This document shows positions 23,122 through 32,438 of a DNA stretch of 47,409 nt, in pieces. The notes beneath the pieces were generated by a model that was not told the DNA's origin, ran no database searches, and was given only the letters and a program-made list of their open reading frames with translations. Both the position numbers and the translations under genes were made by a program. Each line of letters opens with the position of its first letter. The first letter of the stretch is position 1. Origin of the DNA: an uncultured bacterium (GTDB lineage Bacteria > Planctomycetota > Phycisphaerae > Phycisphaerales > UBA1924); NCBI GenBank assembly GCA_903834785.1, contig CAILKP010000139.1:1-47409 (forward strand), given 5' to 3'.

Positions 23122-25478
23122 AGATGCCCCTCTGCCTGCAGGGCGCGGAGGACCTGGTTGCACAGCGGGCCGGCGACGCGGCCGCCGGAGCCGCCGTTCT
23201 CGACGATGACGGCGACGGCGACGGTGGGCCGGCCGGCACTTTCAGGGCCGGCGAGGACGACGAACCAGGAGTGGTCGATGCTGGCGGGCTGGCCGGAGAG
23301 TTCCTTGATGATGTTGCCGGCGCTGTCGCGGGCCTTGAGGCCGGAGTCGGCGGTGCCGGACTTGCCCCAGACGTGGACGCCAGCGACGTTGAAGGTGACC
23401 TCGCGGTTGAGGCGGGAGCCCTCGACGACGATGTGGTGGCCGGTGCCGAGTTCATCACCGACGGCACGCTCCAAACCGCGGAGGCCGACGGTGACTGCGG
23501 CGCGGTTGAGGTTCAGGTCGACGGTGGTGACGGGGGCATCGAAGCGGAGGCGGGGGACGATGCGGCGGCCGTACTTGGCGAGCGTGGCGTAGGCATCGGC
23601 CGCGTGCAGGGGTGTCCATGCGACGGGGCCCTGGCCGATGCCCATGAGCGTGGCCTCTGACGGGGAGACGCCGCGGCGAGCCTCGGAGCTGGGGCGAACG
23701 GGCGAGCGGGCGAGGTCGGCACCGACCATTTCCTCCTCATCGCTGGGGATGCTCTTGAGCTGAGGACCGGCGACGCCGAAGAACTGATCGCCGACGCCGA
23801 GGCGGGGCTGGAGCGCGCTGGTGCCGCAGCCGAAGGCGTCGTACCAGCGGACGATGCGCTCGGGCCCGAGGCGCTGGCCGATGGTGTAGAAGAAGATGTT
23901 GCAGGAGACCATGATGGCCTCGGCGGCGTCGAGGTGGTGGCCGAGTACCGCGGTGTGCGTTGTGCTGAGCGGGGGCTTGGCGATCCAGCAGCGGAAGCGG
24001 TCTTTCTGACCGGGGTAGAGGTGTCCGGTGCAGTCGATGCGGCTGTCGGGCTCGACGAGACCGTCGGAGGCGGCGGCGGCGAGCATGAGGGGCTTGACGA
24101 TGGAGCCGGGCGGGTAGGGACGGGCGATAGCGCGGTTGAGCAGCGGAAGATCGCGGTCGTTCTTGAAGATGGAGTCGGGGTCGGAGCGGAGCTGCTCGCG
24201 GGTGAAGGTAGGCGTGGAGACCATCGCCAGGATGTCGCCGGTATCGATCTGGAGGACGACGACAGCGGCCTTGAGCTGCTCGCCGATCTCGGCGGCCTTG
24301 TTCTTGTGCCAGGGCTGGACGACGGTGAGGGCGGCCTCCTTGCCCATGAGTGCGGCGATGCGGGCCTGTAGGGCGGCATCGATGGTGAGCTTGACGTCGC
24401 GGCCGGGCTCGGGTGGCTCGATGGAGACGCCACCGGTGTCGAGCTGCTCGACTTGCAGGCCGCGGAGGCCGCGGAGCTCATCCTCGCCGGAACCCTCGAG
24501 GCCGAAGGAGCCGACGGGGTCGGTGTCCTGGTAGAAGCCGCGGTCGAGGGTGCCGTCGGTCCGCACGCGAGGGCGGCGGTCGAGGTCCTCTTTAAAGGGC
24601 TTGGTGCGCATCCAGCCGACGAGATGGACGGCCGCGCCGCTGACATCGACCTCGAGCGGGCGATTGGAGCGGAGAGGGCCGGGGAAGCTGGTGCGATCGA
24701 GCGTGACGGTGGTGGAGTCGAAGGGGTACTCGCGGCTGGAGGTATCGATGATGCGGACACCGGGCAGTATGAGGGCGGGCCCGCCGTCGAGCTTGCCTCC
24801 GGAGAGCAGCGAGCGGATCTCGAAGATGACGCGGTCATCGACGCCGCGGAGGATGACGTGGGGGGTGGTCTGCTCGCGGATGGGGCGGTTGTCGACCTCG
24901 GCGAGTGAGACATCAGCGAGGAGTTCGCGGCCGCGTTCAAGCTCGCGCTGCATGACGAGGCGCTGGCGTTCCCAGACGGTGGCGGCCTGACGGGTGACGT
25001 CGGCGATGACGGCGGAGCGGCGCTCCTCAAGCTCGGTGAGGGTGACACCGGTGAGCGAGGCGAGTTGCCGCCAGCCGGTCTCGAGACGCTCGGTGAAGGC
25101 GGGGAGCTCGGCCTGGATGAGGGCTTCGCGGGCGACGGGGGAGAGGGACTTCCAGGTTTCCTTGTTGGCGCGGCGTGCCTTGCGGGCGGCCTGGGCGAAG
25201 GCCCACTGGCCGGTCAGGACCGGGTAGTCGACGGCGATGTCAAAGCTTGGGCGATCGGCGGCAAGGACGCGGCCCTTGCGGTCGAGGATGCGGCCACGGC
25301 CCGTGGGGAGCCATGTGGTTGAGACAAGGTTGTCTTCTGCGGCATCGCGGAGAGCCGAGCCCTTGACGACGGTGAGGCGCACAATGGCCACGACAGGCAA
25401 GAGCATCCCCACGAGGATGATGCCCACGAGCAGCAGCAGCCGACGGCCGTACATCGAATCTGGAAACGCAGCGGGCAT
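23118..25478 (-). CDS. mrdA: Penicillin-binding protein 2 (class B transpeptidase)
   Basis: The 786-residue protein has one N-terminal membrane anchor (about 12-35), a pedestal/dimerisation region starting with GRGRILDRKGRVLA, and a C-terminal transpeptidase domain. Its active-site motifs are complete: SIVK (Ser459-Lys462), SCN (525-527) and KSGT (706-709). It cross-links peptidoglycan outside the membrane together with RodA. It is longer than typical PBP2 (about 630 residues). The extra length lies mainly in the N-terminal half, with Glu/Arg/Ala-rich helices at about 90-190. mreB, mreC and mreD are not adjacent. Confidence 0.93.
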   Translation of the reverse strand: MPAAFPDSMYGRRLLLLVGIILVGMLLPVVAIVRLTVVKGSALRDAAEDNLVSTTWLPTGRGRILDRKGRVLAADRPSFDIAVDYPVLTGQWAFAQAARKARRANKETWKSLSPVAREALIQAELPAFTERLETGWRQLASLTGVTLTELEERRSAVIADVTRQAATVWERQRLVMQRELERGRELLADVSLAEVDNRPIREQTTPHVILRGVDDRVIFEIRSLLSGGKLDGGPALILPGVRIIDTSSREYPFDSTTVTLDRTSFPGPLRSNRPLEVDVSGAAVHLVGWMRTKPFKEDLDRRPRVRTDGTLDRGFYQDTDPVGSFGLEGSGEDELRGLRGLQVEQLDTGGVSIEPPEPGRDVKLTIDAALQARIAALMGKEAALTVVQPWHKNKAAEIGEQLKAAVVVLQIDTGDILAMVSTPTFTREQLRSDPDSIFKNDRDLPLLNRAIARPYPPGSIVKPLMLAAAASDGLVEPDSRIDCTGHLYPGQKDRFRCWIAKPPLSTTHTAVLGHHLDAAEAIMVSCNIFFYTIGQRLGPERIVRWYDAFGCGTSALQPRLGVGDQFFGVAGPQLKSIPSDEEEMVGADLARSPVRPSSEARRGVSPSEATLMGIGQGPVAWTPLHAADAYATLAKYGRRIVPRLRFDAPVTTVDLNLNRAAVTVGLRGLERAVGDELGTGHHIVVEGSRLNREVTFNVAGVHVWGKSGTADSGLKARDSAGNIIKELSGQPASIDHSWFVVLAGPESAGRPTVAVAVIVENGGSGGRVAGPLCNQVLRALQAEGHL

Positions 25479-25526
25479 CCTTGCCTGACCTCGGTTTCGA
25501 TCTGGGCCGGGGGCCCGGGTACGGGT

Positions 25527-26384
25527 TTACGGGGCGGTCCGCTTGTCGCGGGTGATTTCGGCGTAGGCGTCGTGGGAGTGGATGGACTCGTAGTTGGTGG
25601 AGGCGATGTTGTACCAGACGATGCGGCTGTCGTTGTTGAGGGCGACGGCAAGATCGCGGACGATGTCCTCGACGAACTTGGGGTTCTCGTAAGCACGCTC
25701 GGTGACGAACTTTTCATCGGGGCGTTTGAGCACGCCGAAGAGTTCCATGGAGGCGGACTTTTCGAGGGTGGTGACGAGGTCTTCGATCCAGAGCTGGCCG
25801 TTGAAGCGGACGCGGGCCTCGACCAGGCAACGCTGGTTGTGTGCGCCGTACTGGGAGATTTCCTTGCTGCAGGGGCACAGCGAGGTGGCGGGGGCCTTGA
25901 CACCGAGGATGAAGTCGTCGGTCGCGCCGGCGGCACAGGTGAAGGAGGCCTGATAGTCCATGAGGCTGGGCTGGCCGGTGACGGGGGCGAACTTCTTGAT
26001 GAAGTAGGTAAAGGAGGCGGAGAAGTGTGCATCGGACGCGCCGAGGCGGTCGCGGATGGTGCGGGTGATGGCGGGAATGTCAGCCGGGCTGAAGGCCTGG
26101 TCGTAGCTGTTGAGCACTTCCATGAAGCGGCTCATGTGGGTGCCCTTTTTCTCGTGGGGCAGCGAGACGTACATGTCGATGGTGGCGACGGTGGTCTGCT
26201 CGCCGCCGCCGGCGGAGGGCGGGCGGAGGAGGCGGATGGGGTAGGTGACGTTCTTGACGCCGACCTTGTCGATGGCGACGCGACGGAGATCACCGCTGCC
26301 CTGGACATCGGGCATGGCGGAAGCCGGCGCGGAGGGGGAGGAGGGGGCGGAGGGGGAGGCAGACTTGACTGAACTGGACATCAT
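25527..26384 (-). CDS. folE2: GTP cyclohydrolase FolE2 (type IB)
   Basis: The 285-residue protein converts GTP to 7,8-dihydroneopterin triphosphate, the first step of folate and of queuosine-precursor synthesis. The family signature SLCPCSKEIS (168-177) with GAHNQR (180-185) is clear; the cysteine and a glutamate near it bind the metal. Other landmarks are PHEKKGTHMSRF and the C-terminal Glu/Asn-rich T-fold strands. FolE2 is the metal-flexible alternative to zinc-dependent FolE. The gene opens with two consecutive ATGs (26384 and 26381) behind AAAGGAAG; the second has better spacing. The first 28 residues are a Ser/Ala/Pro-rich extension. Confidence 0.95.
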   Translation of the reverse strand: MMSSSVKSASPSAPSSPSAPASAMPDVQGSGDLRRVAIDKVGVKNVTYPIRLLRPPSAGGGEQTTVATIDMYVSLPHEKKGTHMSRFMEVLNSYDQAFSPADIPAITRTIRDRLGASDAHFSASFTYFIKKFAPVTGQPSLMDYQASFTCAAGATDDFILGVKAPATSLCPCSKEISQYGAHNQRCLVEARVRFNGQLWIEDLVTTLEKSASMELFGVLKRPDEKFVTERAYENPKFVEDIVRDLAVALNNDSRIVWYNIASTNYESIHSHDAYAEITRDKRTAP

Positions 26385-26507
26385 CTTCCTTTACTGAGGA
26401 CGCGCGGCGGTGCCGGGGGTCCTTCGGAGGTGCTGGCTGGAGAGCGAGAAATCAACTCGCGGGCATCAGGGGCATGGAGCTTGCCGGGCGAGGGGGCGGT
26501 ACCGGCC

Positions 26508-27368
26508 CTATGCGGGCCGTGCTGCCGCGGTTTGGCTGGGTTGCTCGTGGTCGTGGTGCTGGGTGTTCCAGGCGAGACCGACGGGCAGGCCGATGAGGGC
26601 TCCGGCGAGCCAGTCCCAGCCCAGAACGCGGAGCATGGCGGGGCCGCCGGTGGCGTTGACTGCACGCTCGATGCCGGAGGTGGAACCGAAGCTGACAACG
26701 ATGGGGCCTGCGAGGGCGACGACAGCGGCACCCAACAGGACGGAGAAGGCCGGTGCGGGAATGGCGAGCGCACGGATGAGGACACCGGCGAGCATGCTGC
26801 CACAGGCTGCGGCAAAGATGGCCTGGCCCTTGACGCCGGTCTGGGCGATGACGAAGCAGGCGAGGATGCAGGAGGCGATGCTGATGGCGGTGCCGATCGC
26901 GGCGGCCACTGGGGCGGCAATCGGGCGGGCATCCCCGCCGTGGTCGGTGGCCCCCCACCGCTGGCGATCGCGGGCGAGGTGCTGGATGGCGAAGGCGACG
27001 GCGGCACCGAGGGCGACGATGAGAAAGCCGTCGATGGCCAGGCGCGTGAGCGCGGAGGAGTTGCCTGCGACCCTGAAGGCGGCGGCGATGTCGCCCGAGC
27101 GGGCGGCGGGCCAGACGATGACCAACCCGGCGGAGAGCAGGCCCCAGCGGTAGCCGACCAGGCGAGCGGTCAGACAGCCGATGCCTGCGGCCATGGCGAT
27201 GATGCCGAAAGTTGCGGCGTAGGCCATGACGGGGCTGACGGCCAGCAGGGGCGAAACCAGCGCCGAACCATCCATGCTGACGCACGCGCGGAGGAGGACG
27301 GCGGCAAGCGGACCGATGAAGAGGACCGCGACGGCCCCGAGGGAGTATTTCACCAGAGAGTTGGTCAT
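26508..27368 (-). CDS. Unknown integral membrane protein
   Basis: The 286-residue protein has roughly seven hydrophobic segments (for example about 8-30, 38-60, 70-90, 113-130, 150-175, 180-200 and 205-230) and a His-rich C-terminal tail (HHDHEQ). No domain or active-site motif is recognised. Its start is 63 bases from the divergent start of another membrane protein, so the two may share control. A role next to the glycosyltransferase cluster is possible but not shown. Confidence 0.75.
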   Translation of the reverse strand: MTNSLVKYSLGAVAVLFIGPLAAVLLRACVSMDGSALVSPLLAVSPVMAYAATFGIIAMAAGIGCLTARLVGYRWGLLSAGLVIVWPAARSGDIAAAFRVAGNSSALTRLAIDGFLIVALGAAVAFAIQHLARDRQRWGATDHGGDARPIAAPVAAAIGTAISIASCILACFVIAQTGVKGQAIFAAACGSMLAGVLIRALAIPAPAFSVLLGAAVVALAGPIVVSFGSTSGIERAVNATGGPAMLRVLGWDWLAGALIGLPVGLAWNTQHHDHEQPSQTAAARPA

Positions 27369-27431
27369 CTGTAGCGGTGAGCGTATGGCGCGTCACGCCG
27401 GGGGGCTTGCCGGCGGTATCATGGCGATCGA

Positions 27432-28715
27432 ATGCTGACGCAAGGCAATCACCCTGATCGTGACCCCGGACCGGGCACCGACCAACGCACCGGAAGCACG
27501 GCCGGCCGCGGTACGCCGCCTCGGCTGGTGCGGAGCCCCGTGACGCTGCGCGACCTGACGCGGCACCTGCTGTGGCCGGGGCTGCTTCAAACGCCGCGGC
27601 TGGCACTGGCCCCGGTCTCGCTGGGGGCGTGCACGCTGGTGGCGCTGGTGGTTTCGCTGCTGGACTGGGTGTGGCCGCGATCGCTGGGTCTGCCCGAGTC
27701 GTGGACGGGGGTGGTCTCCGAGCCGCTTGGTCGCGCCGGTGCGGTGCTTGGGACGGCGTATGCGGAGTTGCGGGCGGGGATGCTGGGCAACGCTTTTGAG
27801 TCGATGACCACGCTGCTGCTGCGGGTGCCGGCGGAGATGGCTCGGGAGTATTGGCCGTCGATCCCCGTCGCGCTGCTGGGCACGGCCGGCTTTGCCTGGG
27901 CGACGACGGTGGGTGCCCGAGCGGCGGCTCTGCGGTTCGGGCGGCATCAGCATGCACCGACCGGGCAGACGCTTGCGCTTGCCAATGAACGGACGAGGTC
28001 GGTGGTTGCCGCGTGGCTCACGCCGCTGGTGATCGTGTATCTGGGGGCGGCCGGGCTGTGGCTGATGGGCGGGATGCTGCGGGTCGGCGGGCTGAACGTG
28101 GTGACCGCGCTGCTGCTGCCGGTGCCGCTGGCTTTGAGCGTGCTGGTGGTGCTGATCGCGACGATCGGGGTGATCGGGGCGCTGCTGGCACCGGGTGCGG
28201 CGGCGGCGGACAACGCGGACGGGTTTGATATTGTGCAGCGGACCTATGCGTACGTGATCGCCCGGCCGCTGCACATGCTGGTGCATCTGGCGGTGCTGGC
28301 GGCGGTAGTGTCGGTGGCCGTCGGTGTGGCTGGGGCGGTCGTGGCGGCGGCGGGTCGGTTCTGGCTTCTGGCCGCGGATGTGCGGCTGGCTGATGATGCC
28401 CCGCTGCTGAAAGCCGATGGCTCGGTCGGCCAGGCGGGCAAACTGGCGCACTTCTGGTTCAGCATGCTGGGTGTGGTGATGACCGGCTGGGCAGTATCGC
28501 TGATCGGCTCGGCCTCAGCGGTGTTTTACCTGACGACGCGACGGCTGGTTGACGGACAGTTGGAGCGAGAGCTGTATGCGCCCGGCCTGATCAGCGGAAC
28601 GATGGTGGCAGCAGACGCTGCCGTTGCCACGCCTGCTGCGACGGGAGCGGCGAAGGGTGCGGGCGGGGCGGGCACGGGCCGTGTGGAGGCCGGCCCGACC
28701 GGCGGCACGACGTGA
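27432..28715 (+). CDS. Unknown polytopic membrane protein
   Basis: The 427-residue protein has a polar N-terminus (1-45) and about six hydrophobic segments (near 62-82, 140-160, 198-218, 225-255, 283-310 and 343-365). The tail is Ala/Thr/Gly-rich and probably disordered. The region TRHLLWPGLLQTPRLALAP and the spacing of segments recall exporter-like or YIP1-like membrane proteins, but no family is firm. Its stop overlaps the GTG start of the next gene (GTGA), and it heads the run leading to the glycosyltransferase. Confidence 0.78.
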   Translation: MLTQGNHPDRDPGPGTDQRTGSTAGRGTPPRLVRSPVTLRDLTRHLLWPGLLQTPRLALAPVSLGACTLVALVVSLLDWVWPRSLGLPESWTGVVSEPLGRAGAVLGTAYAELRAGMLGNAFESMTTLLLRVPAEMAREYWPSIPVALLGTAGFAWATTVGARAAALRFGRHQHAPTGQTLALANERTRSVVAAWLTPLVIVYLGAAGLWLMGGMLRVGGLNVVTALLLPVPLALSVLVVLIATIGVIGALLAPGAAAADNADGFDIVQRTYAYVIARPLHMLVHLAVLAAVVSVAVGVAGAVVAAAGRFWLLAADVRLADDAPLLKADGSVGQAGKLAHFWFSMLGVVMTGWAVSLIGSASAVFYLTTRRLVDGQLERELYAPGLISGTMVAADAAVATPAATGAAKGAGGAGTGRVEAGPTGGTT

Positions 28716-29026
28716 CGAGCGGGATCTCCGAACTTCCGGACGGTTTTGTGTGGGGCCCTCACGGCGACACGATGGCGGATGCCGCGCACTTCTCGGGCGT
28801 GATGGCCGAGCGTGGGCTGCAGGAGGCTGTGGTGGTGAAGTGGCCCGAGCCGGAGTGCGGTGATCGGACGTGCCTGGAGGTTCGGACGCGGCTGGCGGCA
28901 AGGCAGACAGACCTGCCGACGGTGCTTTGCGTGCTGGCGGGCGATGCCGCGGTGCTTGCCGGGCCGATAGTCATCCGCAACGTGGGCGGGCGGCTTTGCT
29001 GGCGGCAAGACGACAGAACGAACTGA
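28712..29026 (+). CDS. Small unknown protein, translationally coupled
   Basis: The 104-residue protein begins at GTG 28712, overlapping the stop of the membrane-protein gene by GTGA. The sequence is mixed, with GFVWGPHGDT near the start, a central WPEPECGDRTCLEVRTR and a C-terminal VLAGPIVIRNVGGRLCWR, suggesting a small alpha/beta domain. No family is recognised. Support comes from the overlap and from position between two clear genes; coding is likely but not certain. Confidence 0.6.
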   Translation: MTSGISELPDGFVWGPHGDTMADAAHFSGVMAERGLQEAVVVKWPEPECGDRTCLEVRTRLAARQTDLPTVLCVLAGDAAVLAGPIVIRNVGGRLCWRQDDRTN

Positions 29027-29088
29027 GTACCTTGAACCGAGATGTTTTGGCGGAACGGGCGGCAGAACCGGCCAATCCGCGAGTACGG

Positions 29089-30894
29089 ATGCACATGAGC
29101 AACAAGATCAACCTCGTCCATGTCACGCACGAAGGCTGGGAGCAGATGGGCGGCATCGGCACGGTCCTGCAGGGGCTGATCACGTCGCGCCCGCTGAAGG
29201 ACAAGGTGGCCCGGAACATCCTGCTGGGCCCGCTGCCATATGCGGACCGGCAGGTCAGCGACCCCAAGCACCGGCTGGGCGAGCACGCGATCAAGTGCAT
29301 CTACTCGGGCATGGACAACCATGATCCGGACGGGCTTGGCGCGAAGCTGCGGCCGATTGAGTGGGCGTTCGGTACGCGGATCGTGTACGGCACGCGGTGG
29401 TTTGAGACGCCCGGAGACAGCACGCACGCGCGGACTGAGGCCGAGTTGCTGCTGATCGACGTGATGCAGCCGAACAAGGAGCGGCTGGGCGGGATGAAGT
29501 ACCTGCTGGCAGAGAAGTTCGGCATCGACTCGATGCGGTACGAGCGGGGCTGGGACTTTGAGGAGTGGGTGCGTCTGGCGGACCCGGCGTATCACGCGCT
29601 GGTGGCGCTGCTGCCGGAGTCCATCACGCCGACGTGGGTCATCGGCCATGAGTTCATGGGCGTGCCGACGGCGCTGCGATGCTCGATGGACCGGCGGCGG
29701 TTCCGCACGGCGTTCCATGCGCACGAATGTTCGACCGGGCGGCGGATCGTGGAGAACCTGCCGGGGCACGATGTGGCCTTTTACCCGGCGATGCGTGCGG
29801 CGGCGGAAGCGGGGATGTTCGTGGGCGAGGTGTTCGGCGATCAGTCAGAGTACAGCCGCCACGCGCTGGTGAGCCGGACGTACCACCTTGACGCGGTGCT
29901 GGCGGTGGGTCAGGAGACCGCCGAGGAGTTGCGGTTCCTGTCACCTGAGATGAAGCGCGGCCCGGTGAAGGTCTGCTACAACGCGGTGCCGGCGGCGAAG
30001 CTGACGCGGACTGAGGTGCGGCGGTCGCGGGAGATGATGGACAAGTATCTTCAGAACGTGCTGGGCTACCGCCCGGACTATGTCTTCACGCACGTGACAC
30101 GGCCGGTGCCGAGCAAGGGCATCTGGCGTGACAACATGACGATGCGGGCACTGGCACCGATGCTGGCCCGCGAGGGCAAGACGGCGGCGTACCTGCTGCT
30201 GACCTGCGGTGCGACCCCGCGGACGACCGAGCAGGTAACCGAACTGGCCAGGCACCACAAGTGGCCGGCGGATCACCACCACTGGGGCGCGGATCTGGCG
30301 GGGCCTGAGTCGGACATCTACCGTCAGATGACGGAAACACAAACGTCAATTGACGCAGCCTGTCCGGCGGCGGGCCGCCCGCCGGTGATTCGGCTGGTCA
30401 TGGTCAATCAGTTCGGCTGGTCGGCATCCCGGCTTGGGCCGGCGTGCCCGCCGGAGATGACGTTTGATGATCTTCGCCGGGCGACGGACCTGGAGTTTGG
30501 CCTCAGCGTGTACGAGCCGTTTGGAATCTCGCCGCTGGAGCCGCTGCACGCCGGCGCGTTGTGTGCGATCAGCACGGTCTCGGGCTGCTGCGGACTGGTC
30601 AAGCGGGCGCTGGGCGAGTTGCACATGGAGTCGACTCGGCTGGTACTGCCGGTGGACTTCACGGTGGCGGATGCGGGGGCACGGATCAGGGATCTGGTTG
30701 CGATGACCAGCCAGGAGCGCGAGCGGCATGAACTGGACGCCTGCGGCAAGCTGGCGACGGAGATCTTCAAGCGACTGCCGCGGAGCGAGGCCGATCGCGA
30801 AGCGATGCTGGCCGAGGGCCAGAAGCTGGCGACTCAGATGGGCTGGGATGCGGTCGCGGAGCGTGAGTTCCTCGGCGGGCTGACGGAGCGGTAA
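29089..30894 (+). CDS. GT-B glycosyltransferase, glycogen-synthase-like
   Basis: The 601-residue protein has the two-domain GT-B layout. The N-terminal part starts KINLVHVTHEGWEQMGGIGT, with the nucleotide-sugar GGIGT loop at residues 21-25. The middle has FHAHECSTGRRIVENLPGH, and the C-terminal donor-binding site is GLSVYEPFGISPLEPLHAG (471-489), the acidic region of glycogen/starch synthase-like enzymes (GT3/GT5/GT4). It probably transfers glucose or another sugar from a nucleotide donor to a glucan or glycan, in the cytoplasm. ATG 29089 is followed by a second ATG at 29095. It is the third gene of a run with a membrane protein and a small coupled protein. The exact product is unknown. Confidence 0.85.
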   Translation: MHMSNKINLVHVTHEGWEQMGGIGTVLQGLITSRPLKDKVARNILLGPLPYADRQVSDPKHRLGEHAIKCIYSGMDNHDPDGLGAKLRPIEWAFGTRIVYGTRWFETPGDSTHARTEAELLLIDVMQPNKERLGGMKYLLAEKFGIDSMRYERGWDFEEWVRLADPAYHALVALLPESITPTWVIGHEFMGVPTALRCSMDRRRFRTAFHAHECSTGRRIVENLPGHDVAFYPAMRAAAEAGMFVGEVFGDQSEYSRHALVSRTYHLDAVLAVGQETAEELRFLSPEMKRGPVKVCYNAVPAAKLTRTEVRRSREMMDKYLQNVLGYRPDYVFTHVTRPVPSKGIWRDNMTMRALAPMLAREGKTAAYLLLTCGATPRTTEQVTELARHHKWPADHHHWGADLAGPESDIYRQMTETQTSIDAACPAAGRPPVIRLVMVNQFGWSASRLGPACPPEMTFDDLRRATDLEFGLSVYEPFGISPLEPLHAGALCAISTVSGCCGLVKRALGELHMESTRLVLPVDFTVADAGARIRDLVAMTSQERERHELDACGKLATEIFKRLPRSEADREAMLAEGQKLATQMGWDAVAEREFLGGLTER

Positions 30895-30936
30895 ACCGCT
30901 GCCGGAGCGGCATGCGGAGCCTGATCCGCCGGAGGG

Positions 30937-32205
30937 TTACCTCTTGGTCTTGGGCCTGCGGTAGTCCGCGGCCTTTTGTCCGGCGGCTTTGAGCTCATCG
31001 ATCGACGGTGCGGCGGCGATGTCGACCGTGACGCCGACGGGCTTGTAGAGGCCACTGATGTAGTTACTCAGGTCGGCCCGCTCCATTTTGGCGAACTCGG
31101 GCAGCTTGGCTTCCTTGTCGGCCACGCGGCGGCGGACGGCGAGATCAAGATCCTCGACGGCGAGGCGGACGGTGGCATCGGTGAAGATCCGAAGGACGTC
31201 CCGATCGTCGCCGTTGTCGCGACGCTCGCGGCTCCATTCGCTTAGTTTCTTCTTGAGTTCACCGACGATCCTCTCGCGGCGCTGGCGGACGTCCATTTCC
31301 TTGCCGTAGGCCACGAAGACCATGACGGCGGGAACGAAGGCCTTCTCGCCGGCCTTCTCTGAGAGCTGCTCGATGCGAGCGATTTTTCCGGCCTTGACCT
31401 CATCGGCCAGCTCACGGACTGTGTTCTCAAAGACGCGGATGAGCGAGCCGACGATGGACCATTCGGAGAACGTCTGGGGGACGTAGCCGGAGACCACGGG
31501 AAGGTTCAGCGGGAGTTCGAAGTACCACTTGCCGTCGGCCCGGCGCATGGTCAGGCCGATGGGCGGAACGGGCTGACCATCGAGGAGTACGGCGGCTTGG
31601 TCATCGGCGATGAGCTGCGTGGTCAGGCGACCTTCGACTGAGGAGATCCAGGAAAAGGGATCGGCGAAGATGCGACCGACGATCTGCTCAAACTCGCGCC
31701 GCCGCTCCTCGCCTTCCGGCGGCTTGGCTGCAGCACCGGCGGCGGTCGCGGGCTTGGCACCCTGGCCGGGTCGCTGGAACATTGCAGCCAGGTTGGCGGC
31801 AGGGTTGGGCTTGGCCCCACCGGCGGCTGGTGCTGCCGGGGCGGCCGGAGAGGCGGCTGCGGCGGCGGCCTTTTTGACCTGCTCCTCAGCCTGCTTGGCG
31901 AACCCGGCGACCTCATTGGGGAACTGCCTGGCGACGGCCTGTCCGAGGTCCTGCATGGCACCGGCGAGACGTTCGACGCGGCCGAGGACCGAGCGGAACT
32001 CCCGCGAGTCGGCGTAGATCAGGCGGGGGAGCTTCTCGGCCCGGCCCTCCTTGACGAGGCGGAAGGCGGTGGCGATGGTGTCATCGGGCGTGTCCTGGGC
32101 GACGCGGCTGTCGCAACCTGCCAGGGAGCCGAAGGTGAACAGCCCGGCCAGGACCGTCAGCAGCGGGAAAAAGCGGGAAAAAAGTTGGGGCTGACCGCCG
32201 CGCAT
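30937..32205 (-). CDS. Unknown lipoprotein
   Basis: The 422-residue protein starts at ATG 32205, with GAGG 8 bases upstream; an alternative ATG at 32229 lacks one. Residues 1-31 are a type II signal peptide ending in the lipobox LAGC (Cys31), so the mature protein is lipid-anchored. An Ala/Pro-rich linker (about 115-170) separates an N-terminal helical part from a larger C-terminal region with ordered stretches such as KWYFELPLNLPVVSGYVPQ and a charged helix (RRERIVGELKKKLSEWSRERR). No family is recognised. It is divergent from the FHA-domain gene across 233 bases. Confidence 0.82.
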   Translation of the reverse strand: MRGGQPQLFSRFFPLLTVLAGLFTFGSLAGCDSRVAQDTPDDTIATAFRLVKEGRAEKLPRLIYADSREFRSVLGRVERLAGAMQDLGQAVARQFPNEVAGFAKQAEEQVKKAAAAAASPAAPAAPAAGGAKPNPAANLAAMFQRPGQGAKPATAAGAAAKPPEGEERRREFEQIVGRIFADPFSWISSVEGRLTTQLIADDQAAVLLDGQPVPPIGLTMRRADGKWYFELPLNLPVVSGYVPQTFSEWSIVGSLIRVFENTVRELADEVKAGKIARIEQLSEKAGEKAFVPAVMVFVAYGKEMDVRQRRERIVGELKKKLSEWSRERRDNGDDRDVLRIFTDATVRLAVEDLDLAVRRRVADKEAKLPEFAKMERADLSNYISGLYKPVGVTVDIAAAPSIDELKAAGQKAADYRRPKTKR

Positions 32206-32438
32206 GGTCGGATCCTCTGGTATATTCATCACACGTGATTTGTGGTCGGATCGGAGCATTGTTGTGCGGCAGCGGTTTGCTTGAAACGTGTACCGTTGTT
32301 CACGTCCCGGGTTTACTGGAATTCCTGGCCGCCGGGTTTCCGATTTGGGTTGATTGTCGGGCTGCGAGCGAGGCTCCAGACCCGTGAACGCGTCCTGCGG
32401 CCTGTTGTTGCCGCCCTGAGCTGCTGAAGTCGAACGCC

